Origin: a bacterium
Lineage (GTDB): Bacteria; Myxococcota_A; UBA9160; UBA4427
Direction: 5' to 3'
Length of the DNA stretch: 64,000 nt
Assembly (NCBI GenBank): GCA_024742285.1
Contig: JANSYR010000002.1
Span: 310,001 to 374,000, forward strand
Positions 1 to 9,756 of the stretch are shown one piece after another. The translations under genes and the position numbers were made by a program. Position 1 is the stretch's first letter, and every line of letters starts with the position of its first letter. The notes below the pieces were generated by a model. It worked only from the letters and a program-made list of their open reading frames with translations, was not told where the DNA came from and made no database searches.

Positions 1-897
<897 letters not shown>

Positions 898-1148
898 GTC
901 GAGTGCTCCTGGTCTGCCGCAGCCCGAGGGCGACGGGGTGGATCGGGATCTGGAGAGGGTAACCGTCGCGCAGGCCGGGGAAAGGCAGGGCGCAGGGGGG
1001 CCTCCGGGGGGCGGACTCAAGGATTTCCGGCGGTCGCCGATGTAGAAAGGGACCGGGGCGAGGCATCCCGGTCGCCGCATCTGAATCGGGTCGGGCGTTC
1101 TCGAGGGACGACCGGCCCGTTTCTCTTTCGGGACACCGGCCTCGGGCG

Positions 1149-1882
1149 CTAGGCCTCGACGCCGAGCCGCCGCGATTCCGCCGCTGCGATCCGCGCCTCC
1201 ATGCGCTCCAGAAAAGCGGCGAGGGTGGGGCGGTCCGCGATCGCTTCGGCGCAGCCCGGGATGGGACCGTCCCGGAGCACGAGCAGCATCGCGTAGACGG
1301 AGACGTCGGCGACGGATGGCTCGTCGGCGTGGAAGAAGGTGCGGTCGCCGAGGAAGCCCTCGAGATCCGTCATCCGGTCGAAGAGCTCTCCGATGATCTC
1401 GAGCTCCCGGGCGTCGGCGCGGGTCTGAGGGGTCTTGCCGAAGCGCCGCCCGACGTGACCCAGGAGACGGGCGAGGAGCGAGTCGTCGACCGGCTGGTCG
1501 TCCCCCGGCTGCGGGTAGCGCGCCGTCCGCCAACGATTCCAATAGAAGGTGAAGGAGTCGTTGGACCATTCGGCGAGGCGCTGCTGGGCCTCGGCGGTCT
1601 TGGGCACGCTCGACAGCAGCGGCGGCTCCGGGGCCACCTCTTCGATCCAACCGAGGATCACCGCCGAGTCGGCCTTGCGCCGCCCGTCGATCTCGAGCAC
1701 CGGCAGCGTCCGCGCGATCGGACTCCAGCGGGCCACGTCCTCCGGATCGTCCGAGACGACCCGCTCGAAGGGCAGGCCCTTCAGCGCGAGGGCGGCCGCG
1801 ACGCGTTCCGAGTACGGATTGCGCGACTGGGTGTAGAGCCGGATCGTGGTCGGTCTCGGGCCCGGCGCGGGCACGCTGTCGC

Positions 1883-1886
<4 letters not shown>
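1149..1886 (-). CDS. Glutathione S-transferase family protein
   Basis: A 245-aa protein with an N-terminal thioredoxin-like fold (TIRLYTQSRNPYSERVAAAL, about residues 14-33, then an RTLPVLEIDG segment with the cis-Pro of the glutathione site). An alpha-helical C-terminal domain contains the FFHADEPSVADVSVYAML N-capping-box region. The family conjugates glutathione to electrophiles or acts as an isomerase or reductase; the substrate is unknown. The gene begins inside the stop codon of the upstream aldo/keto reductase (ATGA overlap at 1883-1886), so the two are probably translated together and may act on the same reactive carbonyl compounds. That shared role is inference. Confidence 0.85.
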
Positions 1887-2878
<992 letters not shown>

Positions 2879-2884
2879 GCTTCG

Positions 2885-2893
2885 AAGCTAGCA
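2885..2893 (-). promoter_or_regulatory. Candidate extended -10 for leaderless aldo/keto reductase mRNA
   Basis: On the minus strand TGCTAGCTT (extended -10, TGN plus TAGCTT) ends 6 bases before the ATG of the aldo/keto reductase, and no Shine-Dalgarno sequence lies between. Transcription would begin at or within a base or two of the start codon. No good -35 is visible. This is inference from sequence only. Confidence 0.4.
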
Positions 2894-2936
2894 TTTCGAC
2901 ATGGGCTGCTGCGGGACGGACTCCGCCCGTCGCGAC

Positions 2937-2945
2937 TGGTAGACT
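2937..2945 (+). promoter_or_regulatory. Candidate extended -10 for leaderless miaE mRNA
   Basis: TGGTAGACT (TGN plus TAGACT) ends 8 bases before the GTG start of miaE, and the intervening bases hold no ribosome-binding site. Together with the divergent element at 2885-2893 it forms a compact divergent promoter region of about 75 bp. Confidence 0.4.
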
Positions 2946-2953
2946 CCCGCGCC

Positions 2954-3538
2954 GTGCTCCACCTCGCCTCCGAAACCGACCCCGACTGGCTGCCCCGCGC
3001 CGCGTCCAATCTCGACGACGTGCTGCTCGACCATGCGCACTGCGAGAAGAAGGCGGCGGGCGCGGCGATCAAGCTGCTCTTCGCGTATCCCCATCACCGG
3101 TTCCTGCAGGAACCCCTCGCGGAGCTCGCCCGCGAGGAGCTCGAACACTTCCAGCAGGTGCTCTCGATCCTCGACGCGCGCGGCGTGAAGTACCAGACGA
3201 TCCGACCGAGTCCCTACGGCATGGCGCTGCACGCGAAGGTGCGTCGCGACGAGCCCGACCGGTTGCTGGATCTGCTCTGCGTGTCCGCACTGATCGAGGC
3301 CCGCAGCTGCGAGCGCTTCCAGCTGCTGGCCGAGGGCCTCGGAGACGCCGATCGGGATGCTCGTGGACTCTATTCCTCGCTGCTCGCGAGCGAGGCCCGC
3401 CACCACGGGATCTACCTCGCGCTCGCGAGCGAGCTCGTCGGGCGGGCGGCCGCCGAAGCGCGTCTCGACGAGATCGGTCGGCACGAGGCCGAGGTGGTCG
3501 GGGCGCCCTGCGAGTGGGTGAGGCTGCATGCCGGCTGA
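2954..3538 (+). CDS. miaE: tRNA-(ms2io6A37)-hydroxylase MiaE
   Basis: A 194-aa ferritin-like di-iron monooxygenase that hydroxylates the isopentenyl side chain of ms2i6A at position 37 of tRNAs reading UNN codons. Visible di-iron ligands are the Glu of DHAHCEKKAA, the EELEHF Glu/His pair (about residues 65-70), and the second set in EARSCERF and EARHHGIYL. The order matches the duplicated E...ExxH pattern of the family. The GTG start gives the expected N-terminus; upstream in-frame codons add nothing family-like. The start has no ribosome-binding site. The end overlaps the next gene by 11 bases. miaA and miaB, which make the substrate base, are not in this window. Confidence 0.9.
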   Translation: MLHLASETDPDWLPRAASNLDDVLLDHAHCEKKAAGAAIKLLFAYPHHRFLQEPLAELAREELEHFQQVLSILDARGVKYQTIRPSPYGMALHAKVRRDEPDRLLDLLCVSALIEARSCERFQLLAEGLGDADRDARGLYSSLLASEARHHGIYLALASELVGRAAAEARLDEIGRHEAEVVGAPCEWVRLHAG

Positions 3539-4427
3539 GGCGCCGTCCGACGGGCCGCGTCCCGCCACGGGGCTCGACGAGAGCTCCCCTCGCTTCGTCG
3601 GGACTGCCGAGGGACGCGTCGCGTATCACGAAGCGGGGGACGGCGAGCCCGCGCTGGTGATCCTCCATGGCTTCACGGGGCACCGCGACGATTTCATCGG
3701 GATCCTGCCGACCCTGGGCGAGCGGCGGCGCGTGCTGGCGCCCGATCTCCGGGGGCACGGGGATTCGGAAACGGGACCGGGGGCTTTGGGCTGGTCCTTC
3801 GAGCAGCTCGTGAACGATTTGCTGGCCTTCCTGGATGCGATGGGGCTCGAGCGGATCGACCTGCTCGGTCATTCGGTCGGCGGGTTCGTGGCGTTGCGGA
3901 CGGCCCTCCGGGCGCCGGAACGGATCCGCTCCCTCGTTCTGATGTGCACGGCGCCGGAGACCCCGTCCGCGATGGACCCGACGGGCTGGCAGGCGGCCGT
4001 CGCGATCAGCGCGGAGCGCGGGATGGACGGGCTCATTCCCCTCGCCGAGCGGGCGATGCGCAACGACCCCTTTCCCGGGCTCGCGGCCTGGGGAGACGTC
4101 GAGCGCTACTACGCCCACCATCGCCGGCGACACGCGTCGATGACCCCGGAAAGCTACCGCGAGGTCGGGGCCACGTTCTTCGAGTCCGAGTCCCTGGTCG
4201 CGCAGTTGCGCGAAGTGGAGATGCCTGCCCTCGTGCTGGTGGGCGCACAGGACCACGAGTGGTTGCCTGGAGCCGATCTCTTCGAGCAACATCTGCCCGC
4301 CGCGCGCCGCATCACGATCGACGGCGCGGAGCATCATCCGCATCAGGAGAATCGCGCCGCCTTCCTCGAAGCGCTCGAGACCCATCTCAGCGGCCTCGAG
4401 CAGGTCGGGCAGGGCGACGCGAACTGA
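3528..4427 (+). CDS. Alpha/beta-fold hydrolase
   Basis: A 299-aa serine hydrolase. Visible elements are the oxyanion-hole segment LVILHGFTGHRDD, the nucleophile elbow GHSVGG (about residues 113-118), the acid in VGAQDHEWLPG and the catalytic His in IDGAEHHPHQENR. The closest general type is the menaquinone-pathway SHCHC-synthase/epoxide-hydrolase-like branch, but no substrate can be assigned. The start overlaps the end of miaE by 11 bases, and the GAGG in the miaE tail can serve as ribosome-binding site, so expression is probably linked to miaE. A functional link to tRNA hydroxylation is not implied. Confidence 0.85.
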   Translation: MPAEAPSDGPRPATGLDESSPRFVGTAEGRVAYHEAGDGEPALVILHGFTGHRDDFIGILPTLGERRRVLAPDLRGHGDSETGPGALGWSFEQLVNDLLAFLDAMGLERIDLLGHSVGGFVALRTALRAPERIRSLVLMCTAPETPSAMDPTGWQAAVAISAERGMDGLIPLAERAMRNDPFPGLAAWGDVERYYAHHRRRHASMTPESYREVGATFFESESLVAQLREVEMPALVLVGAQDHEWLPGADLFEQHLPAARRITIDGAEHHPHQENRAAFLEALETHLSGLEQVGQGDAN

Positions 4428-4495
4428 AGACGAACCGGGGCGCCCGACGGCGTCCACCGAGCGCGTGCGGCGCTCGGACCTCGAGGGGAACGACG

Positions 4496-5230
4496 ATGAG
4501 TGGAGCGACCGAGGACATCCAGATCACGACCAGCGGCGGCGAGACGATGAACGCCTATCTCGCGCTTCCCGAAGGAGGAGGACCGGCCCCCGGCGTCGTC
4601 GTCTGGATGGAGATCTTCGGCGTGAACGATCACATCCGGGACGTGACCCGACGCGTCGCCGCCGAGGGCTACGTCGCGCTCGCCCCCGACTTCTTCCACC
4701 GCACGGGTGCCGGCCTGAACCTGGGCTACGACGACGCGGGCTTCGAGGAGGGCTTCAAACACTTGAACGCCCTCGTCGCCGATCAGATGATCGCGGACGC
4801 GAAGGACGCGGTCGCCTATCTCCGCGGCCGCGACGACACGACGGACAAGATCGGCGTGATGGGCTTCTGCATCGGAGGTCACATGACCTATCTGACCGCG
4901 TGCGAGACCGACGTGGCCGCGGCCGCCTCGTACTACGGCGGCGGCATCGCCGCGCCGGAGGGGCCCGGCGGCGCGCCCGGCACGCTCACCCGCACGGGGA
5001 AGATCCGCGGCAAGCTCAACTGCTATTTCGGGAGCCAGGATGCGCTGATCCCCGCGGACCAGGTCGAGGCGATCAAGGCGTCCCTCGCCGAGAATGGCAC
5101 CGACCACGAGGTCCACATCTACGACGCGGACCACGGCTTCCACTGCGACCAGCGCGGCACCTACCACGAGGCCAGCGCGAAGGACGCCTGGGAGAAGACG
5201 AAGGCGCTCTTCTCCAGCGAGCTTCGCTAG
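4496..5230 (+). CDS. Dienelactone hydrolase family protein
   Basis: A 244-aa cytosolic alpha/beta hydrolase of the dienelactone hydrolase (carboxymethylenebutenolidase) family. The nucleophile is Cys in GVMGFCIGGHMTYL, as expected for this family, with the Asp in YFGSQDALIPADQ and the His in YDADHGFHCD completing the triad. The family hydrolyses dienelactone in chloroaromatic degradation, but most chromosomal members have unknown substrates. The start was chosen at 4496, where GAGGGG lies upstream; the longer open frame has no family similarity. The gene is 68 bases downstream of the other hydrolase on the same strand and converges on the aminotransferase at 5313. Confidence 0.88.
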   Translation: MSGATEDIQITTSGGETMNAYLALPEGGGPAPGVVVWMEIFGVNDHIRDVTRRVAAEGYVALAPDFFHRTGAGLNLGYDDAGFEEGFKHLNALVADQMIADAKDAVAYLRGRDDTTDKIGVMGFCIGGHMTYLTACETDVAAAASYYGGGIAAPEGPGGAPGTLTRTGKIRGKLNCYFGSQDALIPADQVEAIKASLAENGTDHEVHIYDADHGFHCDQRGTYHEASAKDAWEKTKALFSSELR

Positions 5231-5312
5231 GCCCCCGCGCGCGTTTCCGCTGGGCGTCGCCTGAGGGGCACGCGGCAACGAAGGCGCCGGGGCGCCCAAG
5301 GTCGCATGTCAG

Positions 5313-6443
5313 TCAGCCCAGGATCTTGTGCAGCGCCTCGATCAGTCGATCGACGGGCTCGGGGCGCGCGTTCTCGCCCATCAGGCCGATGCGCCAGATC
5401 TCGCCGGCGAGCGGGCCGAGGCCGGCGCCGACTTCGATGCCGAATTCGCCGAGCAGGCGTCCGCGGACGGCGCCTTCCCCGAGCGCGTTCACGCGGTCGG
5501 GCAGGCGGACGGAGGTGAGCATCGGCAGGCGGTTCGCCGCGTCGACGAGCGGGGTGAAGCCGAGGGGCTCGAGCCCTTCGACGAGGCGCGCCGCGGCGGC
5601 CTCGTGTCGGTCGTACCGAGCCGGGAGGCCTTCGTCGAGGATCACGTCGAGGCCGGCGGCGAGGCCGTAGGTCGCGGTGATCGGGGCGGTGTGGTGGTAG
5701 ACGCGTTTCTCGCCCCCCTGTCCGGCCACGTAGTATCCGGCGAGGAGCGACAGGTCGAGGAACCAGCTCTGGACCGGCGTCTTGCGCGCCTTCACGGATT
5801 CGATGGCGCGATCGGAGAAGGAGACCGGCGAGAGACCCGGCGGGCACGACAGACATTTCTGGGTACCGCTGTACGCCGAATCGATTCCCCACGCGTCGAG
5901 CTCCACCGGCCGGCCGGCCAGGGAGGTCACGCAGTCGAGGACGACCATCGCGCCCGCGTCCCGCGCGGCCTGGGAGATCGCCTCGACGGGCTGGCAGACC
6001 CCCGTCGACGTCTCCGCGTGAACGAAAGAGACGACCCGCGGCCGGACGCGGTCGATCGCCTCCGCCATCGCGTTCGGATCCAGCGTCGTGCCCCATTCCG
6101 CCTCGACGGTCGTGACCGCGGCGCCGGCGCGCCGGCAGACCTCGGCCATGCGGCCCCCGAAGACGCCGTTCACGCCGATCACCACCGGGTCGCCGGGCTC
6201 GAGCAGGTTGACCAGCGCGGCCTCCATCCCGGCGCTGCCCGTCGCGGAGATCGGCAGCGTCATCGCGTTCGCGGTCCCGAAGACCGTCCGGAGTCCGTCC
6301 TTCACGCGGTCGAGCAGGGCGATGAACTCGGGGTCGAGGTGGCCGAGCAGCGGCCGGCTCATCGCCTCGAGGACCGAGGGGTGGGCGTTCGAGGGGCCGG
6401 GGCCCAGAAGCAGGCGTTCGGGAAGCGTTCTCAGGATCGACAT
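5313..6443 (-). CDS. Class V aminotransferase (alanine-glyoxylate / serine-pyruvate type)
   Basis: A 376-aa PLP enzyme. The N-terminal LLLGPGPSNAHPSVLEAM and the mid-protein ATGSAGMEAALVNLL are family signatures. HAETSTGV contacts PLP, VVLDCVTSLAG supplies the Asp that binds the pyridine nitrogen, and Lys in YSGTQKCLSCPPGL is the Schiff-base residue. The family moves an amino group from alanine or serine to glyoxylate or pyruvate. Length is normal. The gene is monocistronic and convergent with the hydrolase. It has no Shine-Dalgarno sequence; a TACCCT hexamer ends 7 bases before the ATG. Confidence 0.92.
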   Translation of the reverse strand: MSILRTLPERLLLGPGPSNAHPSVLEAMSRPLLGHLDPEFIALLDRVKDGLRTVFGTANAMTLPISATGSAGMEAALVNLLEPGDPVVIGVNGVFGGRMAEVCRRAGAAVTTVEAEWGTTLDPNAMAEAIDRVRPRVVSFVHAETSTGVCQPVEAISQAARDAGAMVVLDCVTSLAGRPVELDAWGIDSAYSGTQKCLSCPPGLSPVSFSDRAIESVKARKTPVQSWFLDLSLLAGYYVAGQGGEKRVYHHTAPITATYGLAAGLDVILDEGLPARYDRHEAAAARLVEGLEPLGFTPLVDAANRLPMLTSVRLPDRVNALGEGAVRGRLLGEFGIEVGAGLGPLAGEIWRIGLMGENARPEPVDRLIEALHKILG

Positions 6444-6450
6444 GGCGGGC

Positions 6451-6456
6451 AGGGTA
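6451..6456 (-). promoter_or_regulatory. Candidate -10 for leaderless aminotransferase mRNA
   Basis: The minus-strand hexamer TACCCT lies 7 bases upstream of the ATG at 6443 and no ribosome-binding site intervenes. This matches the spacing seen at miaE, tilS and the aldo/keto reductase. No -35 match is visible. Confidence 0.3.
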
Positions 6457-6495
6457 GCGGCTGTCCCCCTCGGACCGAGGCCCAGCGCTCACGAG

Positions 6496-6525
6496 TTGAC
6501 ATGGCCCGGGCGTGCCCGGTAGTGT
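6496..6525 (+). promoter_or_regulatory. Candidate sigma-70-type promoter for the 6657-dgt unit
   Basis: A perfect -35 TTGACA at 6496-6501 is followed after 18 bases by TAGTGT (3 of 6 matches to TATAAT). It would give a leader of about 125 bases before the small membrane protein gene. Confidence 0.4.
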
Positions 6526-6656
6526 TGGGCGTGCCCCCCAGGGAGGCCCAGGGGCCGCGGTTCCTACCCGCACCAGATCGCATCCATGTCGCCGGGCCGC
6601 GTAGAGAGTCAGCCGGTCCGGCGGAAGACCAGCTCGAGCCGGGGGGGCTTTCGGGG

Positions 6657-6815
6657 ATGGCCAGGACCGTTTGGATCGTCGTGGGCGGCGCATTGCTCGT
6701 CGCCGGAATCGCCTTCTATCTGCTCATCACGACCGACGCCGGGGATCGACCGGCGCTCGACCACATCGACGCGAAGAGCCGTGAAGAGATGGACCGGCTG
6801 CTGCGCGAAGACTGA
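6657..6815 (+). CDS. Small single-pass membrane protein, unknown function
   Basis: A 52-residue protein with one hydrophobic segment (WIVVGGALLVAGIAFYLLI, about residues 6-24) followed by a charged tail ending SREEMDRLLRED. The predicted topology is N-in with a short charged domain of uncertain side. A GGGG stretch a few bases upstream could act as ribosome-binding site, and a TTGACA-containing promoter candidate lies 130 bases upstream. The gene ends 48 bases before dgt on the same strand. I do not recognise the family. Support for it being a real gene is the membrane segment followed by an amphipathic charged tail, which is unlikely by chance. Confidence 0.6.
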   Translation: MARTVWIVVGGALLVAGIAFYLLITTDAGDRPALDHIDAKSREEMDRLLRED

Positions 6816-6863
6816 AACCAGACGAGGCGGCGCCTCTCTCTGGCAACTGAGGTCCCATCCACG

Positions 6864-8018
6864 ATGGGCTTTCGAACACGGGAGACATACGAGGAGGACG
6901 AACGGCGCGGACTCGCTCCCTGGGCGACCTGTGCCGCGGATTCCGTCGGGCGACTCGTCGACGAGCCGCCCCATGTCTATCGGACAGCCTTTCAGCGGGA
7001 TCGCGATCGCCTCGTTCACGCCCGTGCCTTCCGCCGCCTCGAGTTCAAGACCCAGGTCTTCGTCCACCTGGAGAACGACCACTACCGCAACCGGCTCACG
7101 CACACGATCGAGGCGGCCCAGGTCGCGCGGACGATCGCTCGAGCGCTGCGCCTGAACGAAGACCTCGCCGAAGGGATCGTGTTGGCCCACGACCTCGGGC
7201 ACACGCCCTTCGGTCACGCCGGCGAAGCCGTCCTGGCCGAGTTGATGGAGGAGCACGGTGGCTTCGACCACAACCGCCAGAGCCTCCGGATCGTCGATCT
7301 GCTGGAAGACCGCTACCCGGACTTCAGCGGCCTGAATCTGACCGCCGAGCTCCGCGAGGGGATCCTCAAACACGGCTGCCCGTGGAGCCACCCGGTCGAG
7401 CTGCCCCCGCTCCATGCCCAGCGGACCCTCGAAGCCCAGGTCGCGGACTGCGCCGACGAGATCGCCTATCTCCATCACGATCTCGACGACGGCCTGCGCA
7501 GCGGGCTGCTCTCCCTCGACATGCTCGAGAGCCAGGACCTCTGGAAGCGCGCCCAGGCCAGCCGGCGGGCGGAGCTCGGGGCCGACGATTCGTTCTCGGT
7601 CACGCGGACCCAGAAGATCGGGGCGCTCCTCGACACGCTGAACACCGACCTGATCACCGAGACTTCGCGCCGCCTCGACGCGGACCCCCCGGCGTCCCTG
7701 GCGGCGCTGCGGACCCGCGAAGCCCCGCTCGTCGGGTTCTCCCCCGACGTCGACCTCGCGAAACGGGAGCTCAAGAGCTTCCTTTCGCAGAACTTCTACC
7801 ACCATCCCCACGTGCTCCGGCGTACGCGCAAGGCGGAGTGGATCGTGGGCGACCTCTTCAAGACCTACCGGGACGACCCGATGCTGCTCCCCGCGAACGT
7901 GCGGACCCGCTTTCCGCGGGAGGGCGAGCTTCGGGCCATCTCGGACTACATTGCAGGGATGACGGACCCGTTCGCCATGGACGAGCACCAGAAGCTGCTC
8001 GATCCCCACGCGCCCTGA
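6864..8018 (+). CDS. dgt: dGTPase-like HD-domain triphosphohydrolase
   Basis: A 384-aa HD-superfamily enzyme of the deoxyguanosinetriphosphate triphosphohydrolase-like group, which cleaves dNTPs to the nucleoside and tripolyphosphate. The family N-terminus RTAFQRDRDRLVHARAFRRL binds the nucleotide. The metal site is the His of NRLTHTIEA, the HD pair in LAHDLGHTPFGHAG and a later Asp in VADCADEIAYLHHDLDDG. Length fits the short non-E. coli class. In this class activity is often regulated by other dNTPs. It is followed by two unknown genes on the same strand; the first begins 65 bases downstream. Confidence 0.92.
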   Translation: MGFRTRETYEEDERRGLAPWATCAADSVGRLVDEPPHVYRTAFQRDRDRLVHARAFRRLEFKTQVFVHLENDHYRNRLTHTIEAAQVARTIARALRLNEDLAEGIVLAHDLGHTPFGHAGEAVLAELMEEHGGFDHNRQSLRIVDLLEDRYPDFSGLNLTAELREGILKHGCPWSHPVELPPLHAQRTLEAQVADCADEIAYLHHDLDDGLRSGLLSLDMLESQDLWKRAQASRRAELGADDSFSVTRTQKIGALLDTLNTDLITETSRRLDADPPASLAALRTREAPLVGFSPDVDLAKRELKSFLSQNFYHHPHVLRRTRKAEWIVGDLFKTYRDDPMLLPANVRTRFPREGELRAISDYIAGMTDPFAMDEHQKLLDPHAP

Positions 8019-8083
8019 CCCGTCACGCTGCCTAACACGGCGCCCTCGTGAAGCGAGGCGCGCCGCTTGGACCGAAACGAACG

Positions 8084-9247
8084 ATGAGCCTTCCGGAGAG
8101 CCTCGAACGCGCCGCCAGCGAGCTGGCCGCGCTGGCCGACAAGATTCGCCCTGCCAACGGAGATCCCCACCGCCTGCTCGACGAGTGCGACGCATCCGAA
8201 GCGACCCAGCTGCTCGGATGGATGCTCGATCAGGAACCCGACGACGGCGCCGAGCTGATCGAGGCCTGGGGGGAGGCGGACGCCGGCATCCGCGCGATCC
8301 TCTCCGTCGAGGATGGTGGGATCGGCAAGGCCGGACGCAAGCTCCTGCGCAAGGCGCGCCATCGCCTTCGCTCGGCGGGCGTCGAGGTCGCCGCCGAAAC
8401 GGCCCCGCCGACGACACGCAAGGGCGTCGTCACGAACACGGATCGCTGGCAGGCGGCCCACGTCTCCCAGCCCGATTTCCGGGGCGCGCGCATGGGCTAT
8501 CTCGTCGACAGTCATCCGTCGGGGGGCGCGCGGCTCTTCGAGATCCGCTTCGACGAGGGGCGAGGCCTCCTCGACTTCAAGATCTACAACGCCGGCCGCA
8601 GCAAGGTCCGCGGATTCCTCAAGAGCCTGACGGAGACCTCCGGCCGACGTCTCTTCGAGGTCGAGCGCGACGCGCTCCGGGCGCTGATCTGGCGCGCCGC
8701 GAACGCGCAACCCGTCGATCGGCCGCTGCCCTCCGCGTACGTCGAGTGGCGCTCGCGTCTCTTCGACGATGCCCTCGAGAAGGAATCGACGCCGGGCGAG
8801 CAGATCCGGTCCGCCCTCGGTGAGGGGGATCGCGCGGCGGGGATCGAAGCCCTGTGTGCCGAGGTGAAGGCCGGCGCGCTCGGGCCGTGGCCGCCGGCGA
8901 CGGCCTGGGTCGGCGACTGGATGGACAAGGGACGCGAGGCCGTCGAAGGACTCGAGGGCGACGCGCGCGGGAGCGCGATCGACGCCTGGATCGACGAGGT
9001 CGCGGAGGCGCTCCTGCAAGAGACGGACGGGGCCCTGCTCGCGCGGAACCTCGACGAGCTGGCCTGGGTCCGAGCTCAGGAAGGAAACGAAGACGGAGCG
9101 AGGGCGCTGCTCGCGGTCTCGGGTGCGATCGCCGAGGACCGCGCTTCGGCGCTCGCGTTCACCCGTGCGCGGGTCGAGTCGCTCTTCGAGCCCTTCCTGG
9201 GAAGTCTTCGCGTGATCGTCGAAGACGCATTGGCCGACGAAGACTGA
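8084..9247 (+). CDS. Conserved-looking protein of unknown function
   Basis: A 387-aa soluble, acidic protein with no signal peptide or membrane segment. The N-terminal part (about 1-100) is helical and ends in a basic patch (KAGRKLLRKARHRLRS). A central segment (RGARMGYLVDSHPSGGARLFEIRFDEGRGLLDFKIYNAG in the sequence around residues 135-180, two parts) looks like a beta-rich domain, and the C-terminal half is helical with acidic repeats resembling TPR-type helices. I do not recognise it. The ATG at 8084 is preferred; an in-frame GTG 36 bases upstream would add a basic stretch. It lies between dgt and two further unknown genes on the same strand. Confidence 0.7.
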   Translation: MSLPESLERAASELAALADKIRPANGDPHRLLDECDASEATQLLGWMLDQEPDDGAELIEAWGEADAGIRAILSVEDGGIGKAGRKLLRKARHRLRSAGVEVAAETAPPTTRKGVVTNTDRWQAAHVSQPDFRGARMGYLVDSHPSGGARLFEIRFDEGRGLLDFKIYNAGRSKVRGFLKSLTETSGRRLFEVERDALRALIWRAANAQPVDRPLPSAYVEWRSRLFDDALEKESTPGEQIRSALGEGDRAAGIEALCAEVKAGALGPWPPATAWVGDWMDKGREAVEGLEGDARGSAIDAWIDEVAEALLQETDGALLARNLDELAWVRAQEGNEDGARALLAVSGAIAEDRASALAFTRARVESLFEPFLGSLRVIVEDALADED

Positions 9248-9255
9248 AGAACACA

Positions 9256-9273
9256 CCGGGCCCGCGGGCCCGG
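9256..9273. repeat. Perfect 18-bp palindrome in intergenic space
   Basis: CCGGGCCCGCGGGCCCGG is an exact palindrome lying between two genes and 14 bases before the next ATG. It could form a hairpin in the mRNA that hides or insulates the following ribosome-binding site (GAGGTGA), or be a protein-binding site. No T-run follows, so it is not a standard terminator. Confidence 0.6.
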
Positions 9274-9287
9274 AATGAGGTGAGCGC

Positions 9288-9638
9288 ATGCTGCTCTCAC
9301 AGAACCGACATTGGCGCGCCTCGCTCTCGAAGACTGCGGGCGAGGTCGTGCTGTCACTGGAAAAGGAAGAGCTGCCGGAGGACTGGCGGGACTTCAAGGA
9401 TTTTCGGCTGGAGATCCCAGTCGATCGATGGAATCGCGTTGTGAAGCACGTGCGCACCGACCGCAAACTCGTCGGCGGCATCGTGCTGGAATTCGCCAAT
9501 CAAGAGGATCAGCTGCCGGCCGTGCTCGCTCAGGACCGGCTCTACGGAGATCTCCAACGCGTCGTCCAGGATGCGACGTCCACGCTCATCGAGAGCGGGG
9601 CGCTCGCCCTGACGGCGGTGGACCTCGCGCCCGAGTGA
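9288..9638 (+). CDS. Small protein of unknown function
   Basis: A 116-aa soluble protein (MLLSQNRHWRASLSKTAGE at the start). It is rich in alternating hydrophobic/charged segments with no signal peptide, membrane span or recognisable catalytic motif. A GAGGTGA ribosome-binding site lies just upstream, directly after an 18-bp palindrome. The gene sits between the 8084 unknown gene and the large 9757 gene on the same strand, 40 and 118 bases from its neighbours. It may belong with them in a lineage-specific operon. Function unknown. Confidence 0.65.
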   Translation: MLLSQNRHWRASLSKTAGEVVLSLEKEELPEDWRDFKDFRLEIPVDRWNRVVKHVRTDRKLVGGIVLEFANQEDQLPAVLAQDRLYGDLQRVVQDATSTLIESGALALTAVDLAPE

Positions 9639-9756
9639 TCCGGCCCGGAGGGGCCCGCTCCCGCGCGACGTCGATACGAACGAGACGGCCGCTGATCCCA
9701 TCGCGGCCCCGGGTGCAGCGCCCTGCGCGCCCCGCGGCCAGAGGAAACGAACCGGA

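Noticed and set aside
1110-1140. Terminator after the GST gene
   Set aside because: The inverted repeat needs a 3-base bulge and has no T-run on the minus strand, so support is too weak.
5328-6815. Long plus-strand frame over the aminotransferase gene
   Set aside because: Only its last 52 codons (from the ATG at 6657) look like a gene; the rest is the antisense of the class V aminotransferase.
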